Positions 8,004 to 17,447 are shown, numbered from the stretch's first letter. The stretch: 44,677 nt of DNA from Lachnospiraceae bacterium (GCA_900199595.1 FZRB01000022.1:20851-65527); one strand, 5' to 3'. Made by a program: numbers and translations. The notes: generated by a model not told the origin, from the sequence alone.

Positions 8004-8069
8004 AACGAATCCTCCGTTATATTGTAATTCTTAATTTGAATATTATCACTTGCGCCGTCCTTGGTCAAA

Positions 8070-8131
8070 CAAAAAAAAATGAATTTCTTCAGGTTTTTGT
8101 GCATAAAAAACTGAATTGATTCATTTTTTTG
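8070..8131 (-). terminator. Terminator of the YcaQ-like gene (probably bidirectional)
   Basis: A long hairpin with AAAAAAATGAAT pairing with ATTCATTTTTTT, an inner TTCAG/CTGAA helix and an 18-nt loop. On the minus strand it ends in a run of T. Its first arm overlaps the last codons (Lys-Lys) of the YcaQ-like gene. It could also work on the other strand. Confidence 0.65.
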
Positions 8132-9323
8132 TGCAGTCATTGAAGTCTGCAAAGTTTTTAAGTGTTCTTTCCAAGGCATTATTCAGCTTTTTCGTTACGC
8201 GTACATCATCCTCCCACCAAAGACCTTTTACAGAAAGGATACCATTTTTTCTGTCCGGAATGGCTTCGATACGACCGACAAAACGATCACCGAAAATGAT
8301 TGGAAGTGTATAATATCCATACTTACGTTTTACCGCCGGAGTATATATCTCCCATGAATACTTAAAATCCCACAAAGCAAGGATCAATGCCTTATCCCAC
8401 ATCAGCGGATCCAGCGGAGCGATAAATGACATCCTCTCCTTCAGATCGGCCGTGCCTTCAAGAACCATCTGCATAAGCTCATCATCTTCTGATTGATAAT
8501 AAAACAGTGTCTTTATTCCTTCCACAGAAACACAGCATATCTTACTTTCCTCCATCAGCTCAGAAAGAATCTGTTTTCTTTGTTCAGCCTTCAGATATAA
8601 TCCGAGAAATGCGGTACTGTTTTTATCCCACAGAAGTCCCACTGCACCGATTCTTCGAAGCACACGCCATTTCATGAATTCCTCATCATCTTTACAGGGA
8701 TTCTCTGCTTCCAAAAGACTTTTAGGAAGATACCTCTCAGCCAGGTCATAATATTTCCTGCTTCCCTTCTTATGATGAATGATAAGTACTCCGTCAGTAT
8801 ATAACTGTTCCAGAACTGACCTTGCAGCCGGAGACTTCTTATCCCAGTTGCCACTCCAGTGCATGGAAGAATGCCAGAAGATTTCCCCCTCAATAGGCAG
8901 CGTATCACTGCATACCGGTCCATTCTCTCTAATATATTCTATAGCTTCTTCTTTCAGTTCTTCCAGACCCTCAAAGGTTTCACCCAGATCAAGACTTCGC
9001 TTTCTGTAAGAAGAAAAATAAGGCCAGTCCTCTGCCGACCATATGGACAGTTCTTTATCAGCATAATCCACCAGCTTCCTGTCTTCATAAAGAAGCTCAT
9101 GGAGCATAGTTTTCTTAAAACCCTTAACCCTAGACTGCAGAGTAAGCTCTGCATTCTTTCCGCATACATCCACAGGATCATACTGTATGCATCCTGCCTG
9201 TCGGATATAACCATAGGCGCCGTCCTTGCCGATAAAACGATAAGGTCCTATTAGGCCTTGTTTTAAAAGGATGAACTGCCTCGCCTGTTGTTTTGTTATT
9301 TGTTTAATATCCATTTGACTCAT
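8121..9323 (-). CDS. YcaQ/AlkX-like winged-helix DNA glycosylase family protein (HTH_42)
   Basis: 400 residues matching the winged-helix DNA-binding family that includes E. coli YcaQ (AlkX) and Streptomyces AlkZ, which unhook DNA interstrand crosslinks and remove bulky alkylated bases. The catalytic motif in AlkX is Gln-x-Asp, and here QYD is seen at residues 47-49 (CIQYDPVD), followed by the family's ELTLQSR and ELSIW segments. It overlaps the upstream phosphatase gene by 4 nt (ATGA), so it is translationally coupled. Start could also be Met4 at 9314, which has better SD spacing. Expected role: repair of crosslinked DNA, inferred from family. Confidence 0.85.
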   Translation of the reverse strand: MSQMDIKQITKQQARQFILLKQGLIGPYRFIGKDGAYGYIRQAGCIQYDPVDVCGKNAELTLQSRVKGFKKTMLHELLYEDRKLVDYADKELSIWSAEDWPYFSSYRKRSLDLGETFEGLEELKEEAIEYIRENGPVCSDTLPIEGEIFWHSSMHWSGNWDKKSPAARSVLEQLYTDGVLIIHHKKGSRKYYDLAERYLPKSLLEAENPCKDDEEFMKWRVLRRIGAVGLLWDKNSTAFLGLYLKAEQRKQILSELMEESKICCVSVEGIKTLFYYQSEDDELMQMVLEGTADLKERMSFIAPLDPLMWDKALILALWDFKYSWEIYTPAVKRKYGYYTLPIIFGDRFVGRIEAIPDRKNGILSVKGLWWEDDVRVTKKLNNALERTLKNFADFNDCTKK

Positions 9324-10033
9324 TCCACATAAAACTCTTCACCATCATCTAACCTTATCGCAGCAAGGCGGCCATCAGGATGACATGCTCCGCAGTCGAT
9401 GGCGATGTGGTTGTACTTTCGATAGATTAAGCCTGGTTTATCGTTGGCTTCTATATACTGTGTCGGGGTGTGGCCGGATATTACGTAGATATCATCGAAG
9501 TATGCTTCTTCATAATCCGGTCTTGTCCAGACTATCTCGTCTATGGTGTAATCCTCGAGTTTCTTGTCTTTCGAGAAATTGCCGAGACCTCCATGTACGA
9601 GAATATATCTTGTATTGTTTATCTCTAAGGTTTCGAAAAGACTGAACTCGCCAAGATAATCCAGCACTATCTCTCTGTCTTCTTCCGACAGGTCTCTGAA
9701 TTCTTTTATAGTAGTGTCGCAGCCGTTATTCATCCAGTCCAGAAACGCAAAAAACAGCTCAGGTTTCTGAGCTAAATCAGTAACAAAATCATCGGTTATC
9801 TCATTCAGGAGAAACTTTAGACAAGGAAGCCCCATAACTTCATGATTACCAATCATAGGAATAATGTTGGGATACTTCATCATCTCGAAAAGGATCTTCA
9901 TCGGCTCCGGACCTCTGTCCAGGATATCACCCAGGACATACAGAGTGTCCTCATCTGAAAAACTGATCTTATCAAGCATTCTTATGAATTTGTCATATTC
10001 TCCGTGGATGTCGGATAAAACATAAGTACTCAT
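9320..10033 (-). CDS. PPP-type metallophosphatase (serine/threonine phosphatase-like)
   Basis: 237 residues with the bimetal phosphoesterase signature: DIHGEYD (D8, H10), GDILDRGP, GNHE, then VHGG and SGHTPT. The order and spacing fit bacterial PPP/ApaH-like phosphatases, acting on phosphoproteins or Ap4A-type nucleotides; which one cannot be read. Its last codons overlap the start of the YcaQ-like gene (ATGA), and an acyltransferase gene lies 33 nt upstream, so all three are likely one operon. Confidence 0.9.
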   Translation of the reverse strand: MSTYVLSDIHGEYDKFIRMLDKISFSDEDTLYVLGDILDRGPEPMKILFEMMKYPNIIPMIGNHEVMGLPCLKFLLNEITDDFVTDLAQKPELFFAFLDWMNNGCDTTIKEFRDLSEEDREIVLDYLGEFSLFETLEINNTRYILVHGGLGNFSKDKKLEDYTIDEIVWTRPDYEEAYFDDIYVISGHTPTQYIEANDKPGLIYRKYNHIAIDCGACHPDGRLAAIRLDDGEEFYVE

Positions 10034-10066
10034 AGTGATTCTTTCTTAAATTTCCTAATTACTTAG

Positions 10067-10831
10067 TTAAAATCCTCTCTGGCTAATTGGTTTTCTATGT
10101 TTCTCACATAGTTTTGGAGGTCGTGCTTCAGGGTTACTGATGGAATCCCTGAGTTCGAGTTCTCTTTTTAGCCATTCACCGCCAAATTCTTTTTTATCAC
10201 CGCAACTTATAGGTTCACCAAATACGATTCTGGTTGGATATTCGGTTGATATCTGTTCAGCATAAACCGGAATGATCTGGGCACCGGTTCTCTTTGCTAT
10301 AAAACATGCTCCTGATGCCACATCTTCGGGTGTTGTATTATCTATATCTGCTATCGTCTGTTGAACAAATATTGTTACCGCACCATCCTGTAAACCTTCC
10401 AGATGTCTAACGCAGTTTTTTAATACGGTTATTCCACTTGAGCTTTCTTTTCTAACAACTCCAACCACTGAAAAATATTTTTCAACAAAGCTGTTCAGGT
10501 GTGGATTTGTTACCCAGTCGGTCTTTGCAACCACCATCATATTGGAAAGGATTGTACCAAACAACATGCCGTCAAATTCGCTGACATGATTCGGAACAAG
10601 AATATACTTTCCGCTTAGATATTTGTCTCTGTTAGTTATCTCAAGATTAAAAATAGAGCAGACTCCTTCAAAGAATTCTGATCTTATATCAGGATTATAT
10701 CCGAGTTCACTTACCATCTTACAAAGCAGTCCAAAGATAGTTGCAGCCTGCTCAGTTGTATAACTGTCTACACCGCCATATTCTTTTATAAGAGCATTAA
10801 GCTGTGAGCAGTCTATATTATTATCATTCAT
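10067..10831 (-). CDS. PlsC-like lysophospholipid acyltransferase family protein
   Basis: 254 residues. Acyltransferase motif I is clear as NHVSEFD (H-x4-D, H82/D87), with motif II near KTDWVTNPHLN and the later IIPVYAEQ strand before the GEP substrate motif. Transfers acyl groups to a glycerophospholipid precursor at the inner membrane face. Unlike canonical PlsC, it has about 60 extra N-terminal residues. ATG 10831 is preferred over the TTG at 10846. A good promoter lies 40-68 nt upstream. Confidence 0.8.
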   Translation of the reverse strand: MNDNNIDCSQLNALIKEYGGVDSYTTEQAATIFGLLCKMVSELGYNPDIRSEFFEGVCSIFNLEITNRDKYLSGKYILVPNHVSEFDGMLFGTILSNMMVVAKTDWVTNPHLNSFVEKYFSVVGVVRKESSSGITVLKNCVRHLEGLQDGAVTIFVQQTIADIDNTTPEDVASGACFIAKRTGAQIIPVYAEQISTEYPTRIVFGEPISCGDKKEFGGEWLKRELELRDSISNPEARPPKLCEKHRKPISQRGF

Positions 10832-10870
10832 TTCCTCATCCACCAATTATTTAATGTAAATATCATACGG

Positions 10871-10899
10871 ATTATATACATAATTCCATGAATATTCAA
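10871..10899 (-). promoter_or_regulatory. Promoter of the acyltransferase-phosphatase-glycosylase operon
   Basis: TTGAAT (10894-10899) and TATAAT (10871-10876) on the minus strand with a 17-nt spacer, upstream of the acyltransferase gene. Confidence 0.7.
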
Positions 10900-10929
10900 C
10901 ATTATTATAATTATGCTTTATTAAACACT

Positions 10930-11562
10930 TTAGAATTCAACAAGTATAGCTCTGCAGGGTGCACCGTCTGAATTACCGAGATTTATTGGAGCAGCCGATA
11001 GGAAATATACTCCATCTTCTACCTCTCCCAGTCTTATTCCTTCCAGAAGAACTATCTCTTCTCCAAGCATTATCAGATGCACAGCCATCGGAGCATCCTC
11101 GGGACCTACCGTCTGGAACTCATTTCCAAACAAAAGGATCTTATTTTCAGCAAAAATCTTAGCTGCATCCTCAGTCATTACAGCCTTACCTTTTATTAGT
11201 ATTCTGTTATATGCGTCGCAGGATTCCTGGTCTGCTTTTAAACTGTTCTGTTTCTCTTCTGCTGCCCGTCTTGCTTTCTCAAGAATAGATGTTGCATCCT
11301 CAGCTGTGATATCACCCTCATGGGAAGCAACATAGGCATATCCCACAAACCTTTTCATGTCAACTTCATCGATAGTCTTTCCTTTATCAATAAAATGATA
11401 AGGTGCGTCGACATGAGTCCCGTTATGGGCGCACATTTTAAATGCAGTAAGATTACAGATTGCACCTTCATTTATTTTCATCATCTCTATTCTTTCAGGA
11501 GATGGATCCCCCGGAAAAACTGCACAACTAAAAACTTCCTGGGAAATATCATATACTTTCAT
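10930..11562 (-). CDS. Cyclase family protein (kynurenine formamidase-like)
   Basis: 210 residues. Contains the metal-binding HxGTHxDxPxH motif of the cyclase/KynB family as HNGTHVDAPYH (H46-H56), plus DISQE near the start and a final FLSAAP-x-NLG segment typical of the fold. Family members hydrolyse N-formylkynurenine or related amides and esters. No tryptophan-catabolism genes are nearby, so the physiological substrate is unknown. A lipoprotein gene ends 46 nt upstream in the same direction. Confidence 0.85.
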   Translation of the reverse strand: MKVYDISQEVFSCAVFPGDPSPERIEMMKINEGAICNLTAFKMCAHNGTHVDAPYHFIDKGKTIDEVDMKRFVGYAYVASHEGDITAEDATSILEKARRAAEEKQNSLKADQESCDAYNRILIKGKAVMTEDAAKIFAENKILLFGNEFQTVGPEDAPMAVHLIMLGEEIVLLEGIRLGEVEDGVYFLSAAPINLGNSDGAPCRAILVEF

Positions 11563-11608
11563 TTTAAAACCTCATTTCTATCAAAAAAACTTCTTAAAGC
11601 ATCTTCTG

Positions 11609-13258
11609 TTAAAAAATCATAGCGTCCAAAATCTCGCCATTCATGGCATTAACAACCACTCTTCCGGATTTTCCATTTATATCAGGCGAATTCATACTAA
11701 AAGCCCAGGCCGGAATCACAGTAAAATTATTCATATCAAACCAACTTTGTTTGCCCTGTTTTATATAAGGACAATATGTAAGCTCCAGCTCTGATACGTA
11801 TAAATCAGAATTCACATCATCCATATTAAGTCTTTCCGGAAGCTGCTTTTTTACACTCTTCATTAATGAATCAAAGTCCATAAGTTTAACATCCGTGGTG
11901 ACGGTTTCAATCTCATTTATTAATTTCAGGTCAACTCCAAATACACCGGAATCATTTACCTTTATCGTTCCATAATTATTCAGATAAAACCATAAACTAT
12001 ACTGGGTATCTATATTGAATTCGGATCCTAGATATACCGCGTAACCATTTGGTGTGAAATTTGCCTGATCCGCCTCAGGAATATCCATAGTATAGATGAA
12101 TTCGCCGACGTATTCTTTTCCTTCTTCCATTTGCTGTCTATAAATATCCTCCTGCTCAGCAAGAATCTGATAATCGACCAGACCATCTGTCATTTTACCT
12201 GAGCTATTATATTTTATCAGCTTATTGAATGAAGTTATATAATCCTTATCAGAATACAGGATCATCGACATTTCACTATCATCATCATTGACAATATTAT
12301 AATGTCTCATATCATAAAATGGAGATAATGTTTCTGAGAAAAACTGGTTCTGGTAAGAAAGGGAATCTGTTGTTATCACGTTATCTGCCTGATTAATTCC
12401 GAGTTTTTCCGCCAAAAAATCAGACGCTTCCTGAGTAACTTCCGTTTTACTCTTTTTACAGCTGTTTTGACTGTATTCCTCAGGATCATCTTCCTCTTTA
12501 TCCCTTATAATAAGTGTTTTATACTCTCCTCCGGGATACTGTTCATTTATATTTATCGGATTAAAAAAAATATATCTGCTGTGCGTAAAGCCGTCATAAG
12601 CAAGTAACAGACCATATTTCATTCCATTATAGACTCCCTCATACATGTGGATGTAGAATTTGTCTTCATCAAGCCATTTATATTCTTTGTTAAAGGAAGA
12701 ACTGATTATCAAGTATCGTTCTTTATCTTCTCCAAGATACTGCCCCTCATCATCAAAAACATCCCCTCGCGGCATTACATTTCCATTACTATCCTCAGAA
12801 TAACTGGTTGCAAGGATATCCCTGTACTTATACATAAGGGGCATATATTCTTCTTTATTCTTATATTTTAGAGTTTCTATCTTCTTGGCCGTGTCACCAA
12901 AAAGTGCTTTTACAATCTTTTCTTCCTTATCCTTTTCGTCTTGTGATAATCGTATTTCATAAACATTCAGATAATCTGTTTCAGGGATGTCATAAGTGAC
13001 ATTTGCCTTTATTATTTTTCCGTCTACAGCAAATTCATCACTCCAGGCAACTGTTTTACCGAATATATCCTCGAGGGTTTCGCCGGTACCAAGAGGAATC
13101 TCCAGATCATCAACCCGTTCACTCTTTCTTTCATCTGATGAAGAATTATCTCCATAATCTTCTATTACTATTTCTTTCTTACCACAGCCGGCGGCAGTGA
13201 TACATAAAGCTGTAATTAAAACACAGCTTATAAGTCTTTTTACACTTTTAACCCTCAT
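11609..13258 (-). CDS. Large secreted lipoprotein, DUF6034-like
   Basis: 549 residues. Type II signal peptide with lipobox TAAG-Cys (Cys25), so lipid-anchored on the outside of the membrane. The body is acidic and rich in Tyr/Asp, with no cysteines forming motifs I recognise. It resembles large Lachnospiraceae lipoproteins annotated DUF6034; this match is from memory and tentative. SD AAAGGA. It is the last of three same-strand genes at 23-73 nt spacing (DUF4317, DUF2804, lipoprotein). Function unknown. Confidence 0.8.
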   Translation of the reverse strand: MRVKSVKRLISCVLITALCITAAGCGKKEIVIEDYGDNSSSDERKSERVDDLEIPLGTGETLEDIFGKTVAWSDEFAVDGKIIKANVTYDIPETDYLNVYEIRLSQDEKDKEEKIVKALFGDTAKKIETLKYKNKEEYMPLMYKYRDILATSYSEDSNGNVMPRGDVFDDEGQYLGEDKERYLIISSSFNKEYKWLDEDKFYIHMYEGVYNGMKYGLLLAYDGFTHSRYIFFNPININEQYPGGEYKTLIIRDKEEDDPEEYSQNSCKKSKTEVTQEASDFLAEKLGINQADNVITTDSLSYQNQFFSETLSPFYDMRHYNIVNDDDSEMSMILYSDKDYITSFNKLIKYNSSGKMTDGLVDYQILAEQEDIYRQQMEEGKEYVGEFIYTMDIPEADQANFTPNGYAVYLGSEFNIDTQYSLWFYLNNYGTIKVNDSGVFGVDLKLINEIETVTTDVKLMDFDSLMKSVKKQLPERLNMDDVNSDLYVSELELTYCPYIKQGKQSWFDMNNFTVIPAWAFSMNSPDINGKSGRVVVNAMNGEILDAMIF

Positions 13259-13281
13259 AATCCTTTCCCTTATAATATTAT

Positions 13282-14304
13282 CTAGTACTTATTGTGAACC
13301 TTTTCTGCGAAGCACATTATATCCTTTACTTCAATCACTTTACCATCATCCAGCACGGCTTTACCCGACATGCGCCCGAATACCTGATGCTGATCCGACA
13401 CGATGAGCTTATAATCAAGACATGCCGCTCTGTCCAGCACAGGAACAAAGTCCATCTCGAACCGTCCGTCTGAAGAAGTAAATGTCCACTTGTCCATTAT
13501 ATTATCAGGGATATGGAACTCTACGTCATCCAGCTTATGAACCCTGCCATTGTAGAAGATCACATTTTCCGTGGCAGCACTTGTGTTACCAAAGCCGTAG
13601 CCTATATTGAATCCAAAGCTGTTTCCATCGATATCTGCATTTCCTGAACCCCACAGCCAGGTATTGTCATAGGTCCACACGCCGCGTCCCCAGTCAAGCG
13701 TTCCGAAATCGGTCTTTGGATTAAACTCATAGAGCTTACCGTCAAACTTCATATAGCCGCTGGCACGCATGGTGTTAATCTTCTGATTATAGTAAAATGC
13801 GTGCTTCTTATCCCATGGAGTCGCTATTACCATTGAGTCCATTTCAGGCTGCTGAAGCTTTATATCACACTCAAAGGGCTTGCCGTCACAGAAATTCCTG
13901 AACCTGCATCTGATGCGTCTCCAGCCGTCTCCTACGCTGAACTTCATCTTCAGACGCTTGTCCATATACTGGGTTGGACCGGTAGACGAATTCTCCGGAA
14001 GTTTTATTTTACCCAGAGGAAATGAGTTCAAAACGGTTTCTGTGTGCTCCCATGGTTCCTCGCCGAAGGTCAGCAGCGACACCGACTGAAGGCCAATATA
14101 GCCGTCATCAGAGATGGTAAAGGCGCCAGCGAAGCCATCACTCAGAACCATATAATAATCCCATTCCTTTATTCTCCACTTAGGAGCCTTTATCATAGAT
14201 CTTTTATACTTCTGTACCTGACTTCTGGACCAGCCGGGCTCTCTCAATTCCCCGCTCTCATCCAGAAGAAGCTGACTGTTTGTAACCTCATGATTTCTTC
14301 CCAT
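13282..14304 (-). CDS. DUF2804 family protein
   Basis: 340 residues. Matches DUF2804: LLLDESGELREPGWS near the start, RIKEWDYY, and later WTYDNTWLWGSGN and IGYGFGNTSAATEN. The family is predicted to be a beta-rich protein of unknown activity. Start at ATG 14304 behind AGGGGGGA; a TTG at 14349 would bury this strong SD inside the gene. Lies between DUF4317 and lipoprotein genes in a probable operon. Confidence 0.85.
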   Translation of the reverse strand: MGRNHEVTNSQLLLDESGELREPGWSRSQVQKYKRSMIKAPKWRIKEWDYYMVLSDGFAGAFTISDDGYIGLQSVSLLTFGEEPWEHTETVLNSFPLGKIKLPENSSTGPTQYMDKRLKMKFSVGDGWRRIRCRFRNFCDGKPFECDIKLQQPEMDSMVIATPWDKKHAFYYNQKINTMRASGYMKFDGKLYEFNPKTDFGTLDWGRGVWTYDNTWLWGSGNADIDGNSFGFNIGYGFGNTSAATENVIFYNGRVHKLDDVEFHIPDNIMDKWTFTSSDGRFEMDFVPVLDRAACLDYKLIVSDQHQVFGRMSGKAVLDDGKVIEVKDIMCFAEKVHNKY

Positions 14305-14377
14305 ATATTGTATCCCCCCTATATCGTTTGTCGTTTCATTATTTTCCAATCTGTTTTTTCTTTTTCCGGTTTATTTT

Positions 14378-15622
14378 TTACCCCTCAACCGGAATTCCGT
14401 TCACTGTAAGATCTTCGGTAAGCTCGATTACAAGACACTTCTTTCCATCGATTACCCTTGTGTCTATTATGTCCGTATGCTTGCTGCTTACACGAAGCAC
14501 CATGTTCTTATTTCTTACCTCAATATTTCTCACCGGTGCCACATTGTCTGCGAAGAGTTTTTCCTCAACCTTGATATTGGGCACATAACTGCTTCTTCCC
14601 ATTGTATCGCCGGAAGCAGCTGAGTCATTGGAATAATCCCCATCATCTTCACCAATCTGCTTCTTACGAATCTTCTGCATATCAAACTGCTCATCGAACT
14701 TTTTATCAAAGACCTGAAGCTTCTCACCGGATACACCGCTCTTCTCGAAGACATCCCTCATGGCATTCTTATCAAGAAAAACTGTCTCGCCTGCCAGCTC
14801 TGATTTTTTGTTATTTACTGTTTCCTTCAGATTCTCCTGTATGGAAAGTACTGTCTCGAAGCTGGACTCTTCCCCAAGAACCTCAGAAACAAATTCATTG
14901 AAGCCTTCCTTCTGCTGCTTTGCAGGAAGTGTGGCCGAAACGTCCAGTACATTTTCGAGAAATGCACTCTGAAGTGAATCAGTCTTTCTGCTTGAGTAAA
15001 GGATTGCATTTTCGTCTGTGCTCCTGTCGTTAAATGCAGGGAACAGGAAACCGTTATCCGGAAGTTCCACAGCAAATATCTGTCTCAATGTATGTATCTC
15101 ACCCAGATCATCATCAAAACCAAGTCCCGGTTTAGTCAGCTTCATTGGACATATACTGCAGAGCACATAGCTGTATACCTCATCCGAAGCATCATCCATC
15201 TCGATACCGTCAGTGGTCATTCCGGGAATATCATAGGATTGATGAATAAGAAGTATCAGATAATTGCCCACGTAATCATAACTACTTATTACCTTGTCAT
15301 AGAAATCCTCCAGTGTTGCATCGTCCTTAAGCTCTGTCCTTCTCAGCTTCTGCAAAAGCTCCTTACCTGATGCAGTACTGTCACTTTCAGGATTTACAAA
15401 GCTCATATCCTGAAGATTCTTTCCGGGAGTTCCTGAAAGAGTCTTTCTGAATATCTCCAGGTATTTGTACATTTCCTCCTCAGGAAGATTATAGAAGGAC
15501 TCGCTGAAGGTTTTAACCTTGCTCTTATCTCCATTCACATAACAGCCCGCAAGCTTTGTTATACCGCAGTCCTGTACGGTATCAAAAAGTGATTTGATCT
15601 CGTTAATTTCTTTTTTAGTCAT
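14378..15622 (-). CDS. DUF4317 family protein
   Basis: 414 residues, matching DUF4317 from its first residues (MTKKEINEIKSLF, then GITKLAGCYVNG) and the middle SSYDYVGNYLILL. Soluble, no signal peptide, acidic. The family is common in Clostridia and has no known function; its C-terminus (LVIELTEDLTVNGIPVE) resembles a nucleoid-like beta hairpin but I would not assign a role. First gene of the apparent operon with DUF2804 and the lipoprotein. Confidence 0.85.
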   Translation of the reverse strand: MTKKEINEIKSLFDTVQDCGITKLAGCYVNGDKSKVKTFSESFYNLPEEEMYKYLEIFRKTLSGTPGKNLQDMSFVNPESDSTASGKELLQKLRRTELKDDATLEDFYDKVISSYDYVGNYLILLIHQSYDIPGMTTDGIEMDDASDEVYSYVLCSICPMKLTKPGLGFDDDLGEIHTLRQIFAVELPDNGFLFPAFNDRSTDENAILYSSRKTDSLQSAFLENVLDVSATLPAKQQKEGFNEFVSEVLGEESSFETVLSIQENLKETVNNKKSELAGETVFLDKNAMRDVFEKSGVSGEKLQVFDKKFDEQFDMQKIRKKQIGEDDGDYSNDSAASGDTMGRSSYVPNIKVEEKLFADNVAPVRNIEVRNKNMVLRVSSKHTDIIDTRVIDGKKCLVIELTEDLTVNGIPVEG

Positions 15623-15675
15623 CTTAGTTTTTTCCTTTAATTACTTTTTCGTTTTTTCGGTGAGCGTTTCTGTAT

Positions 15676-15694
15676 CATGTTCGACCATAACATG
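15676..15694. promoter_or_regulatory. Inverted repeat upstream of DUF4317, possible operator
   Basis: CATGTT and AACATG flank a 7-nt centre, about 55-70 nt upstream of the DUF4317 start. Short, and no T-tract follows, so a protein-binding site is more likely than a terminator. Weak evidence. Confidence 0.35.
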
Positions 15695-15765
15695 TACTCC
15701 GTGTTTATATGAAATAACGCAAACATTTTGTAATCTTATACAATGAAGATTAATCCAAAAACATA

Positions 15766-16644
15766 TTAGACTAAATGCAACTGACATAAGGCGGCCATAT
15801 CATTCTCAGAAAGCCCAAGCCCTTCTCTAATAAAGTTCCCGAAGTCTCCGTACTTTTCTTCTATCGCCTTATAATATGACTCTATATAGTCTTTGTCGGC
15901 TCCGAAGAGTAATCTTAATGCCTCGTCAGCCATAGAGCTTTCGATTCCTGCCTGTTCTTTTACGAAGTTGGTAAGAAAGTGTATGTCAGCTTCAAGGTAT
16001 ATATTGGTTGAGAGATAATCCTCAATTATATCTTTTCGGGATACTCCGAGTATCTCCTCAATTATAACTGAAGCTATTCCCGCTCTGTCCTTTCCTGCGG
16101 TACAGTGCCAGAGAACTGCCCCTTTCGATGATGAAACTGAATCATCTGAACTCTCAGCTTTTTCTCTACATGCATCCAGTATAAGTTTTATGAACTTACT
16201 ATATTGTGATACAGAGTAGTCACCTGCAAATGCGATATACATCTCGCACAAGTATTTCTTTGCAGTCACCGGATCCATAGCAAGTCTTGCAATGATATCT
16301 TTATCCGACCTTTTCTCTCTGGTTACACCTGCAGTCAGACTGTCTACTATGGGGATATGTACATATGATATTCCCTCGATCACTTTATCCGGCTTTTCTT
16401 CTCTTTCTTTATCTGATCTGAAATCAACTATTATATCCACCAGTTCCTGAAGCTTCTTCTCATCGCTTGCAGATATCTCCGATAAATGTCCGCATCTGAT
16501 GAAACAGCCTTCTTTTATAGCTTTGCCTGAGGTTGTTTTCATCCCTCCTAGATCCCTGATATTATGAAGACTCTGGAAATCTAACCGTTTACTCAATTGT
16601 TCACCTATGAATTCATTATTATGTTTATTTGATAATCCACTCAT
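15766..16644 (-). CDS. Tyrosine/serine phosphatase, Y_phosphatase3 type
   Basis: 293 residues. Contains the Cys-based phosphatase P-loop HCTAGKDRAG (C181, R187) and the N-terminal NIRDLGGM segment typical of bacterial PTPs of the Y_phosphatase3 family (LipA/IphP/MptpB-like). No signal peptide, so probably cytoplasmic, acting on phosphotyrosine, phosphoserine or phosphoinositides. I start at ATG 16644: the open frame continues to 16746 but that extension reads through the terminator of the upstream VWA gene. A TATAAT at 16675-16680 fits a promoter just after that terminator. Confidence 0.85.
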   Translation of the reverse strand: MSGLSNKHNNEFIGEQLSKRLDFQSLHNIRDLGGMKTTSGKAIKEGCFIRCGHLSEISASDEKKLQELVDIIVDFRSDKEREEKPDKVIEGISYVHIPIVDSLTAGVTREKRSDKDIIARLAMDPVTAKKYLCEMYIAFAGDYSVSQYSKFIKLILDACREKAESSDDSVSSSKGAVLWHCTAGKDRAGIASVIIEEILGVSRKDIIEDYLSTNIYLEADIHFLTNFVKEQAGIESSMADEALRLLFGADKDYIESYYKAIEEKYGDFGNFIREGLGLSENDMAALCQLHLV

Positions 16645-16674
16645 CTGTTTTCTCTCAAAATAAATAATTACTTT

Positions 16675-16680
16675 ATTATA
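16675..16680 (-). promoter_or_regulatory. Putative -10 box of the Tyr phosphatase gene
   Basis: TATAAT on the minus strand, between the VWA terminator and the phosphatase ATG. The -35 (TTATGT at 17 nt) is a poor match. Confidence 0.45.
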
Positions 16681-16701
16681 CAACCATAAATACAATAACA
16701 T

Positions 16702-16740
16702 AAAAACCGGCAAGAACCAAATTCTTTTGTTCCTGCCGGT
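16702..16740 (-). terminator. Terminator of the VWA gene
   Basis: ACCGGCAGGAAC pairs with GTTCTTGCCGGT (11 of 12 as perfect pairs) on the minus strand, followed by TTTTTATG. It sits 33 nt after the VWA stop and before the phosphatase gene. Confidence 0.85.
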
Positions 16741-16772
16741 AATCAATCACATTTTATATCATTTCTTATGTC

Positions 16773-17447
16773 CTATGCTCTGTGGCGTCTCTTATAATCC
16801 TTCTGTATATCTTCGAGTGCGTTTGATTCTTCAAGCATGTCACTCATAGCCTTTGCTGAACCACATTTACGGGCGCCGGTTATAATGTTGGACATTACGT
16901 TGAAGTTGAGAGCTGTACCTTCGCTGTCGCATTCGTACCTTACTGCACGACTTGCAGAAACACCGAATCTGCCTGCAACTTCGATGGCATCGATATTTGC
17001 TCCGAGGAAAATGAACTCCCAGTTGTACTTATCCTTCTGATGCTCCACCATCTTCTTAACCTTCCTGTAATCATAACGTCTGCTGGCATTTTCCATGCCA
17101 TCTGTTGTGATTATGAAGAGTGTCTTCTCAGGAACATCCTCAGGTCTTGCGTACTTATGTACATTTCCGATATGGTGGATGGCTCCGCCTACAGCATCCA
17201 GAAGAGCTGTGCAGCCACGTACATAGTACTGATTGTCATTCATTGGCTCTACTTTGCCTATCGGTACTCTGTCGTATAGAACCTCTGTCTGATCATCGAA
17301 CAAAACGGTTGAGATATAAGCCTCTCCCTCTTCCTTCTGCTGCTTCTCGATCATGGAGTTGAAACCTCCGATGGTATCTGCCTCAAGTCCACTCATTGAA
17401 CCACTTCTGTCAAGTATAAAAACTATCTCTGTCAATCCTTTACGCAT
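16773..17447 (-). CDS. von Willebrand factor type A (VWA) domain protein
   Basis: 224 residues, one VWA domain. MIDAS motif DRSGSMS (D13, S15, S17) close to the N-terminus, then the conserved Thr and Asp (TTDGMENAS) positions. No signal peptide or membrane segment, so a cytoplasmic adaptor. Such proteins often work with AAA ATPases or in tellurite-type (TerY-like) stress systems, but no such partner is adjacent. ATG 17447 with AAGGAGG at 7-8 nt is chosen; the longer frame from 17504 starts on top of a TATAAT box. Ends in a basic tail and a strong terminator. Confidence 0.88.
   Translation of the reverse strand: MRKGLTEIVFILDRSGSMSGLEADTIGGFNSMIEKQQKEEGEAYISTVLFDDQTEVLYDRVPIGKVEPMNDNQYYVRGCTALLDAVGGAIHHIGNVHKYARPEDVPEKTLFIITTDGMENASRRYDYRKVKKMVEHQKDKYNWEFIFLGANIDAIEVAGRFGVSASRAVRYECDSEGTALNFNVMSNIITGARKCGSAKAMSDMLEESNALEDIQKDYKRRHRA

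Noticed and set aside
7976-8179. 67-codon minus-strand ORF between the ATPase and YcaQ-like genes
   Set aside because: Overlaps both genes and the terminator; no SD and no family resemblance.
16645-16746. 34-residue N-terminal extension of the Tyr phosphatase with a membrane helix
   Set aside because: It would be encoded by the terminator hairpin of the VWA gene; the hydrophobic look is an artefact of the T-rich tract.
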